Assembly (NCBI RefSeq): GCF_018687715.1
Contig: NC_056755.1
Span: forward strand, 18,797,001-18,861,000
From: Carya illinoinensis
Taxonomy: Eukaryota > Streptophyta > Magnoliopsida > Fagales > Juglandaceae
Reading direction: 5' to 3'
DNA length: 64,000 nt
The notes beneath the pieces are model-generated. The model worked only from the letters and a program-made list of their open reading frames with translations. It had not been told where the DNA came from and searched no databases. Made by a program: the position numbers and the translations under genes. Every line of letters starts with the position of its first letter. Position 1 is the stretch's first letter. Shown here piece by piece: positions 56,929 through 64,000 of the stretch.

Positions 56929-57180
56929 GGTGCCTTGCTTCTGGAGGCACATCGAGCCACTAAGGCAAAATTGAATACTAAAACTGTTCAAGTCAAATTA
57001 GTTTGACTTTAACATCTGTTTTAGTTGAATTAAATCAACTATATCAGCCTTGCCTTTTGGAGGCACATTGAGCCATCAAGGCATGGCAGTATAACAAAAC
57101 TGTTATTGTGAAATTGTTTTGACTTTAACATCTTTTAGTATCCTTGCCTTCTGGTGGCACCTTGAGCCACCAAGTTGAAA
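56929..57180. repeat. Three GGAGGCACATYGAGCCA modules
   Basis: The core GGCAC-TTGAGCCA is at 56,946, 57,062 and 57,155, each inside CCTTGCCTTCTGGAGGCAC with TCAAGGCA after it. The flanks TTGCCTT and AAGGCAA can pair, so each module forms an imperfect hairpin. They end about 80 bp before the transposase ATG. Confidence 0.8.
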
Positions 57181-57262
57181 GGTTGTTTTGATTTCTGGTC
57201 TATGATCTCATGCTTATTGGATGTTTCTGGTTTTGTGTTTACAAAATATTAGATCCCACCAA

Positions 57263-59499
57263 ATGGGTGATCCGGTTAATGATGTTGATCCGGTAGAGGA
57301 GTATGAAAATGAAAACTCTGTTGGAATTAGCTTAGTAGAGGCCATATCTGATAATGATAGAGACACTGCCCAAAATTCTCAGGCCCCTAATACTATGTCT
57401 ACTGAGGGCCCTTCCACAGAAGTTCAAACAGGAGCCTATGAAAGAAAAAAAAGAAAGAGGACTTCTGATGTATGGAAGGATTTTGTTGAAGTTGATAGCA
57501 ATGGGGTTAAACAGCCTCAATGTAAGTGGTGTAAAAATATATTTAAAGCTTCTCGCTCAAGTTCTACCACTACATTACGTAGGCACTTGCTGACTTGTTT
57601 GCCATACATGGGGTTTAAGAAAAAACAAAAAGTCTTAGCAGTTGAGTCTAAGGAGGCAGATGGTGCCTTCACTGTCTCAAACTTTACCTATGATCGTAAT
57701 AGGGTCCGAGAGCTTGCCTCTCATATGATACTTTACCATGAATATCCATTCTCTTTAATGGAACATGTGGTATTTAATAGATTCATGAGTGCAAACACTC
57801 CATATTGGGAAAAAATGTCTCAGGTTGCTGCAAAAAAAGAATGCATGAGAACTTATGAGAATGAAAAGACAAAGTTAAGGGCTTTGCTTAAACATGTGAA
57901 TAAGGTTCATATCACAAATGACATGTGGACTTCTTGTCAAAAACTTTCATATATGGTAGTGACATGTCATTTTATAGACTCTGATTGGCACCTTCAGAGG
58001 CGTGTCTTGAACTTTTGTAATATGCCACCTCCACATACTGGCCTTCTTATTGCTGATGCTTTAGAAAAGTGTTTCCAAAGTTGGGGGATTGAGAATAAAA
58101 TTAGTTCAATTACTGTTGACAATGCTAGTTCTAATGATGTTGCCATTCGGATCTTGAAAAATGATTTTAGATTGAAGAAAACATTGTCTGTAAGTGGCCA
58201 ACTGTTTCATGTACGTTGTTATGCACATATAACAAATTTACTTGTACAGTATGGAGTTGGGGAGATTAGGGATATTGTTGATTGTGTTAGAGATGCTATA
58301 AAATATCTGGTAGCATCAGAGAGTAGGCTAAAACAGTTTAGTGAAATTGCAAAACAGTTATAATTGCCCTCAAAGAAACTGATTTTAGATGTGCCTACAA
58401 GATGGAACAACACTTATTTAATGTTGGATGCTGCAATTTAGTTCAAAGAAGTTTTTCCTAGATATGGTGATAGAGATAGATGTTTTGAATGGGTTCTAAC
58501 TGATGAAGAGTGGGGGCAAGTTGAAAATGTTTGTCAACTATTAGCTATTTTCAATGAAGTCACCAATATTGTATATGCAAGTGATTACCCAACAGCAAAC
58601 TTATTTCTTTCTGAAATTTGGAGAATGAAGGACATCTTAGGTAAGAAGAGTAGAGATGAGAATGAGTACGTGAAATCAATGGTAAGAAAAATGAGTGCTA
58701 AGTTTGACAAATATTGGGGGGAGTGTAATCTATTGATGTCAATTGCTGCAGTGTTAGATCCTAGATTCAAAATGGTCCTAATCCAGTTTTGTTTTCCTTT
58801 AATTTATCACGGGCCGGAGGTTGCAAAGAATATTGATCATGTGTCTGTTGTGTTGCTTGAGTTATATAATGAGTATGTTCATGAATACAATTCAACTGTT
58901 GAGGCACAAAGAGAGCAGGATAATGCTCGAATGAATGTATTTGGTTCTTCCTCAAGTGTTGGGACTGGGAGAAGCATGCAGGGTGGCCAGTCATTATTTA
59001 AATCTTTTGTTAGAAGTGTTGATACCTTGCAGCCTAGTAAATCAGAACTGGACAATTATTTAGAGGAGAGCATTTATATTTGTGAAGAGGGTTCAGATGC
59101 AAGTTTTGATGCCTTGGAATGGTGGAAAATAAATAGTCTCAAGTTTCGAACTTTGTCCAAACTGGCCCGAGATATTTTGGCTACTCTAATTACCACAGTT
59201 AGCTCAAAATCAACATTCAGCGCAGGAGACAGAGTCATTGATCCTCATAGAGCTTCATTAAAGACTGAAACTGTCCAGATGTTATTATGTGGGTCTGATT
59301 GGGTTAGAGCACTATATGGGCTTAAAAGATCATCCACAAATTCTGTAAGTGTATTTTATTTACTTTAATTGCCTATTGCTATTATACTATTTTATACTTA
59401 CTATTATTAATTTATTCACAAAAATACTAACTACTGTTTTTTTCTTGTCAATAGATGGATGTTTTATCAGAAACTCATATTCTCTTGCCACAGCAATAG
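57263..59499 (+). pseudogene. hAT transposase (BED finger), two nonsense codons
   Basis: The frame is constant from ATG 57,263 to 59,344, apart from a TAA at 58,361 and a TAG at 58,439. A GT-AG intron (59,345-59,454, GTAAGT...CAATAG) leads to a short last exon ending at TAG 59,497. N-terminal: a basic patch ERKKRKR, then a BED zinc finger with CKWC (57,521-57,532) and RRHLLTC. Core: ITNDMWTS and ITVDNASSND carry the first two Asp of the hAT catalytic triad; LILDVPTRWNNTYLML follows the TAA. C-terminal: the hAT dimerisation domain (ELDNYLEE...FDALEWWKIN...LARDILATLITTVSSKSTFSAG). The family cuts and pastes by hairpin-forming transposition. I chose 57,263 rather than an in-frame ATG at 57,221 because 57,221 lies before the acceptor-like ATATTAG. 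Confidence 0.9.
59345..59454 (+). other. Last intron of the hAT transposase
   Basis: Donor TCTGTAAGT and acceptor CTTGTCAATAG, 110 bp, phase 0; the next exon reads MDVLSETHILLPQQ then stop. Without splicing the frame stops at 59,366. Confidence 0.65.
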
Positions 59500-59744
59500 G
59501 CCCATACAAACTTACATTCTGTTTTTTGAGCATGTTGAAAAAATGGAGCATTTGGGCAGTTTTCTAGTTTTATCTGAATTTTTTTGTTTAGTCTATATTA
59601 TTTGCTATATGATATTTGGACAGTTTACTTTGTAATATTTGGACAGTTTGGTTGTTCTATTTGATTTTGTTTGGGATGATATGAGTCATGATAGTTCAGG
59701 TAATTTCTAAGCTCTAACTCCTCACCATTCAGATTTCCTTAATT

Positions 59745-60745
59745 TACTTTAAATGACAAATTAAATTTTGCATTGCAAACATCCCTTGACAATATTACTA
59801 AGTTAAAAGTACTTGAGTAATTTTGCAAGGGAATAAAAATTATATTAATGTTTTTTTATTGGATCAGTGTGTGCAGGTTGTCATGGTGATTTTGTTCAAG
59901 TTTGGGAACTTGTTGACTTCTGACATGGTGAACTCCGATTTTGTATAAATTTGGTAACTTCCTGTCATCGTGAATTTCCTGAAATTTTGGTAACTGCAGT
60001 CTGCAGTTAGAAGAATGAGATTAATTTCAAACTTTGGTAACTTGTTGTGAACATCTATTTTGGACACTGTAGTTGGCCATCTATATGTTTGTCTGGCTGA
60101 TTTTGTTGAACTTTGGTAACTTGTTATGAACTTGTAACTTCTTTGGTAACTTATTTGGTAACTGCCAATGGTATGAGAATGAGAGTATTGTGGGCCTGTG
60201 GCTGGTAACTGTCTCAAATTGCATTTTGTATCTATTTTGTATTGATATTTTGTGGCTGGTATGAGAGTATTGAGTTTTGAGTATTTTCTATGTGTGTGCC
60301 CATTGAAGTTGTCAACTTGTCTACCTCACAGTTTGCTGTCTGGCTGATATGAGTCATACCTATTGGCTATTGCCTATTTCTGGGCCGTTGTTTTGGATCT
60401 GTTCTGTGGTAACTTCATAATGCATTTGGTAACTTGGCTGAATCACTGATGCACATATTTCTATCAGATTTTGGGAACTTGCTGACTTATGTGACTGTCA
60501 CGGTGATATCAGATTTCAAAACTTGTCTAAATCCCTAATGCACATATTTATTTATGATATTGCCTATATAATTGTATTGTGTAACTTGTTAGAGATATGA
60601 TATTGATTTTTCACAGCAAATTAAGTTTTGCATTTTTTGTGGAATATCCCTTGACAGTATTGCTAAGTTAATGGTACTTGAGCAAGGGATTAAAAATAAC
60701 ACCAATTGTTTTAGTGTATTAGTGTATGCAAGGCAACAATGTCAA
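59745..60745. repeat. hAT 3' interior: duplicated block and GGTAACTT motifs
   Basis: A ~140-bp block (GACAAATTAAATTTTGCATT, ATCCCTTGACAATATT, TAAGTTAAAAGTACTTGAG, CAAGGGA) at 59,752-59,880 recurs at 60,612-60,745. Between them TTTGGTAACTTG or close variants occur about nine times (59,951 to 60,428). Confidence 0.75.
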
Positions 60746-61044
60746 GATTTCTAGCTGGCTCCATGCATGATTCCATGAAGATTGAGGATTTTGTCATTTG
60801 ACAGCCCATTTTTTGTTTTGAAATATAATGTATATTATTTCATAATTTATTGTTGTAATTAATTTTTTTATTCACTTGTTCTGTTAAGATGTAAAGCTTC
60901 GTCTAATATTGTACCATAAGTCCATAACCATGATACTCTTAATGTAAATTTGTATTTAATTTGTTATCAGTATTGATGCATTTATTTTAATTTTATAATT
61001 TTATATGGTTATATAAATAATTTAATTAGTGGGATTTTAACATA

Positions 61045-61245
61045 AACGAGCCGAGCTCGAGTCGAGCTTGGGCTTGGCTCGTTAACATAATCGAGCTCGA
61101 GCCGAGCTCGAGTTCATTTACCTATTATACGAGCCAAGCTCGAATTGGCTCCTAGGCTCAACTGATAAACGAGCCGAGCCCAAGCTCGACTCGAGTAGTG
61201 AACGAGCCGAGCTCGCACACCCCAAGCTCGCTCGAACTCGGCTCG
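61045..61245. repeat. hAT right subterminal GAGCCGAGCTCGAG array
   Basis: ACGAGCCGAGCTCGAGTCGA, GAGCTCGAGCCGAGCTCGAG and related strings fill about 200 bp. They mirror the left-end CTCGA array and are probably transposase-binding sites. Confidence 0.8.
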
Positions 61246-61257
61246 TTTACAGCCCTA
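61246..61257 (-). repeat. Right terminal inverted repeat of hAT
   Basis: TTTACAGCCCTA, perfect inverse of 53,869-53,880. Confidence 0.9.
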
Positions 61258-61268
61258 AAGTCTACAAA

Positions 61269-61692
61269 TAAATAAAATGGCTATCGTAATATTGATTATT
61301 CATTTAATATTATTCAAAATATTTTTACTAATAGTAATAATTAATACCATCAAAATTATTTTATTTCTCTATTTCTCTTTTTTCAGCACCCTAAATTTAG
61401 ATAAAAATTTAAAAAGAACTTGATCTAACAGGCTGAAAGTCCGTATTAAATGAGATAAAAGTGCAATATTGACTTTTGTTTATAGTCCCTGGAATCAATC
61501 AATTACATTGCGGGGTTTTGCTATTTATCACACACATATTATATACTATATATATATATATATATTTATCTTTTTGGTAGAAATACAAATTATTATTTTT
61601 ATGGCCGCCCTCTCTTCACCTCTCCATATCATGGACATTGTGAAACTCAATCAGGAAAAGGTTGTCTCCGACACTTTTGAATTGTACCCCTC
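61269..61692. other. No gene seen
   Basis: AT-rich, with a TA microsatellite at about 61,546-61,566. Confidence 0.5.
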
Positions 61693-64000
61693 TTTTTTTT
61701 TTTTTTTTAATAACAGGAAGACTAATCCTCCATATATATAAATAACCTCATTTTTGGCTGAGAAACCATATGCTTAGTGACAATACAACACAAAAAGGGG
61801 AAAAAAGACCTCTTGCTAAACCATTCTATAGAGCACAAGGATGGCCCTTTACAGAGCATTTCTAATATAAGGAAGGCCAAGTTTATCTGTCCTATATAAC
61901 CCCTTCAAGAGGCAGGGGATGGATGCCAACTCTGTCCAAAAACCTGCACTATTTTCCGAAGCTTTTTGGGCCAAGAAATCAGCTGGTGCATTGGCTTGTC
62001 TGAATACATGTTGGATTGAGAATGTTTTTTCTCTTAGTGCTGCCATCAATTCCTCCCAGAAGTCTACCAGGTACCAGATTGGGCATTTTTTCTTTCTCAC
62101 CCAATTTACCACAATTAAGGAGTCCATCTCTATTTCTATCCTATCCAAACCTCTTTGACAGATTTCCCTCACTCCCAGGAGGAGTGCCATAAATTCAGCA
62201 AAGTTGTTTGTGTCGTGAATCAGTGGGGAAGCAAAAGCAAAAATCATATTACCTGCTGCATCCCGTAAGATACCTCCTGCACCTGCTTGTCCCGGGTTGC
62301 CTCTACTACTTCCATCCACATTGAGCTTTAGCCAGCCATGCTTAGGACGATGCCAGTAAACAACCTGCACCTTTTTCCTCCTTTGGTATTTCAGTTGGAT
62401 TTGCAAGCCTTCTAATATCCTTTCATCTTGGAGTGATAAGGCCTTTGTTACACGCAGCTTTTCACTTAGCTTCACAATCCAAAATTTTATCGTCCTCCAA
62501 GTCTCCTCCACCAATGTGGAAATTCCTTCCATTCTAGCCTTGCATCTTCGTAGCCATAGCACCCATGTGACGATAGTGGGAATTATCCCAATCAGTAGAC
62601 CTGTTGTGGTCGACTTGGAGGCTCTGTTAAACCATACCTGCACCATTTCTTTCCAAGTATTAAACTGGGTTCTCAGCATGCCAACTTGGGTCGCACATTT
62701 CTGCCATATGTACCGTGCCACTTTCCCATTAGCTAGTACATGGTTCAGGTCTTCATAGGCACCTTTCTCACAACAGTTGCACTTGGAAACTAGATGAATA
62801 CCCAGTCTTCTTATTCTATCATCTAGACTAAGTGCATTGTTAAAACTTTTCCACATTGTGATAACCATCTTTTTTGGGAGACATGGGTGCCAAACCCAAT
62901 TTGACCACCTGATTTTTGGGGTTCTAACACGTATACACTCCCAAGCACTCTTGGTAGAGAAGATTCCATCTTCCTTAGGTAACCAAATGAGAATATCATC
63001 CCCATTCTTTTGGCCACTAACCGTGTTAACTATCTCTTGTGCTTTATGGGTTCCAACCAGCCGATGTAATAGATCTAGGTCCCATCCCTCCTCAAGCCAA
63101 ATATCCTTTATTTTCAACTTTGGATCCGTGATGGGGGTGTTTGTAGCTAGAATTTCCTCCTCCAACCATCTATCAAACCAAAAAGAGACATTTCCTTCCT
63201 TTATCTTCCATTTAGAGTGTTCAATTACCTCCGGAATGCATTTCAATAAAAGTCTCCAAAACTGTGACCCTTTCAATGGGGTTAAAAGAGAAATGTGGCC
63301 ATCCGTCACATATTTAGTTTTGAAGAAACGGGACCATAGCGAATCAGTTGTCAATAATTTCCAGGCTAGCTTCATGTGTAGAGATTTTTGGACTTCTTGA
63401 AAGTTGTGGATACCGAGGCCCCCTTCACTAGGTGGACTGCATATTTGGTCCCAGCTTTTCCAGTGTTTCTTTGGCTTATCATCCTTGTATCCCCAAAAGA
63501 AATTGCTCAGTAACCGATTTAGTGATCTCAGTATTGTCTGCGGAACCTGTAAAATAGAGAGTAAGTGGATGGGGATGCTACTTAGAACACGTTGAATTAA
63601 AATCAGTCTGGCCCCACTAGATAGGAGCCGAGATTTCCAGCCTCCAATTCTAGCTCCAACCTTCCCAACCAGGTCATCAAAATGGTTTGTGCTTAATCTG
63701 CCTGAAACCATAGGAACCCCCAAATATTTGAAAGGAAAGGAGCCTTCCGAGAATCTTGTGGTTCGGAAAAGTTGTCTTCTTCTAGCTGGAGATATTCCTT
63801 TTGAAAATATAATGACAGATTTTTCTTTGCTTGCTTTTTGCCCAGACCATTTTTCGTAAAGCACAAGGGATTCAGAGATAGCCCTCAAAGATGATTTACT
63901 TCCATTCGAGAAGATTACTATGTCATCGGCGTAAAGAAGGTGTGATATGGTTGGTGCACCCCTATGGAGAGAAAAAGGAGCAATTTTCCCCTCCTTGAGG
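61693..64000 (-). mobile_element. L1-type LINE, 3' portion running off the window
   Basis: The T-run at 61,693-61,708 is the poly(A) complement; the element then reads leftward from beyond 64,000. The 3' UTR is about 140 bp (61,709-61,848). Its ORF2 is open and continuous (see the next entry). The 5' end and TSD are outside or not determinable. Confidence 0.9.
61849..64000 (-). CDS. LINE ORF2, C-terminal part (RT, zf-RVT, RNase H), partial
   Basis: About 717 codons without a stop, from the window edge to TAA/TAG at 61,849. In order: RT palm end with YADD at 63,922-63,933; YEKWSGQKASKEKS; SFPFKYLGVPMV; RT thumb (GGWKSRLLSSGARLILIQRV); a region with EGGLGIHNFQ; zf-RVT (about 62,930-62,690: WVWHPCLPKKMVITMWKSF, CNCCEKGAYEDLNHVL); RNase H (about 62,345-61,940) with its acidic residues present (LNVDGSSRGNPG, NNFAEFMALL, EMDSLIVV, ANAPADFLA). 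It reverse-transcribes element RNA at nicked target DNA (family knowledge). It has about the length and integrity of an active element, in contrast to the other LINE copies here. The true start lies outside the window. Confidence 0.9.
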   Translation of the reverse strand, partial: LKEGKIAPFSLHRGAPTISHLLYADDIVIFSNGSKSSLRAISESLVLYEKWSGQKASKEKSVIIFSKGISPARRRQLFRTTRFSEGSFPFKYLGVPMVSGRLSTNHFDDLVGKVGARIGGWKSRLLSSGARLILIQRVLSSIPIHLLSILQVPQTILRSLNRLLSNFFWGYKDDKPKKHWKSWDQICSPPSEGGLGIHNFQEVQKSLHMKLAWKLLTTDSLWSRFFKTKYVTDGHISLLTPLKGSQFWRLLLKCIPEVIEHSKWKIKEGNVSFWFDRWLEEEILATNTPITDPKLKIKDIWLEEGWDLDLLHRLVGTHKAQEIVNTVSGQKNGDDILIWLPKEDGIFSTKSAWECIRVRTPKIRWSNWVWHPCLPKKMVITMWKSFNNALSLDDRIRRLGIHLVSKCNCCEKGAYEDLNHVLANGKVARYIWQKCATQVGMLRTQFNTWKEMVQVWFNRASKSTTTGLLIGIIPTIVTWVLWLRRCKARMEGISTLVEETWRTIKFWIVKLSEKLRVTKALSLQDERILEGLQIQLKYQRRKKVQVVYWHRPKHGWLKLNVDGSSRGNPGQAGAGGILRDAAGNMIFAFASPLIHDTNNFAEFMALLLGVREICQRGLDRIEIEMDSLIVVNWVRKKKCPIWYLVDFWEELMAALREKTFSIQHVFRQANAPADFLAQKASENSAGFWTELASIPCLLKGLYRTDKLGLPYIRNAL

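Larger units (their letters stand above)
54940..57262 (+). promoter_or_regulatory. hAT transposase promoter/leader-intron region
   Basis: A pyrimidine-rich leader-like stretch (55,020-55,190; TTCACTCTCTCAGCC, CTCTCACTCTC, AGAAACCCTAGC) is followed by about 1.8 kb of T-rich, intron-like DNA ending in an acceptor-like AAATATTAG just before the ATG at 57,263. A spliced 5' leader is inferred. The region contains two repeat arrays (56,231-56,880 and 56,929-57,180). Confidence 0.45.
53869..61257 (+). mobile_element. Complete 7.4-kb hAT transposon
   Basis: Perfect 12-bp terminal inverted repeats, TAGGGCTGTAAA at 53,869 and TTTACAGCCCTA ending at 61,257. They are flanked by an 11-bp direct repeat with one mismatch (AAGACTACAAA 53,858-53,868; AAGTCTACAAA 61,258-61,268). 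hAT elements normally make 8-bp TSDs, so 11 bp is longer than expected and may include chance matches. Inside both ends are arrays of CTCGA/GAGCC motifs. The interior has a T-rich leader region with tandem repeats, the BED-type transposase gene (57,263-59,499) and about 1.7 kb of non-coding 3' sequence with GGTAACTT reiterations. Confidence 0.9.

Noticed and set aside
62516..63595. Plus-strand ORFs of 63-187 codons at the right end
   Set aside because: Antisense shadows of the LINE ORF2, which has clear RT and RNase H motifs.

Overview
This is nuclear DNA of a flowering plant, most likely a woody eudicot. The window is AT-rich, has long intergenic stretches and is crowded with LTR retrotransposons (Ty1/copia and Ty3/gypsy), L1-type LINEs, SINE-like copies, MITEs and a hAT transposon. 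It holds one clearly intact host gene, a 1763-codon callose synthase of the CALS12/GSL5 type with an uninterrupted coding frame. Species cannot be assigned from the sequence alone.

Layout. 1-2.85 kb: AT-rich decayed DNA with degenerate repeats. 2.85-4.9 kb: a promoter and leader-intron-like block (TATA box, CT-rich leader, T-rich region with repeated AGATCTG) with no coding exon after it. 5.8-7.07 kb: a minus-strand retroposon bounded by a 19-bp target-site duplication (TSD). 8.4-14.7 kb: callose synthase with its promoter and 3' region. 14.7-21.5 kb: non-coding DNA with SINE-like copies, microsatellites and a perfect 58-bp tandem duplication. 21.5-33.2 kb: a nested pile of elements: a LINE tail, a decayed copia with its 3' LTR, a LINE whose two halves point in opposite directions, and an Athila-like gypsy 5' half (gag, primer-binding site, LTR). 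That LTR is split by another LINE, and the gypsy element itself lies in a second copia. 33.7-50.9 kb: an unclassified repeat unit of about 2 kb in at least four full or partial copies, two in tandem and one inverted. It has been invaded by a gypsy LTR, a complete copia element, an Athila-like solo LTR, MITEs and a 101-bp retroposon. 50.9-53.9 kb: low-information DNA. 53.87-61.26 kb: a complete 7.4-kb hAT element with 12-bp perfect terminal inverted repeats and a transposase gene carrying two nonsense codons. 61.7-64 kb: the 3' part of an L1-type LINE whose frame is open to the window edge.

Function. Only the callose synthase is likely to serve the plant: the family makes (1,3)-beta-glucan at the plasma membrane, and the CALS12/GSL5/PMR4 member makes wound and pathogen-induced callose. 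Everything else is mobile DNA or its debris. Insertion order can be read in several places: 2-kb unit, then copia, then MITE; and copia, then gypsy LTR, then LINE. No CRISPR array, rRNA gene or convincing tRNA gene was seen.
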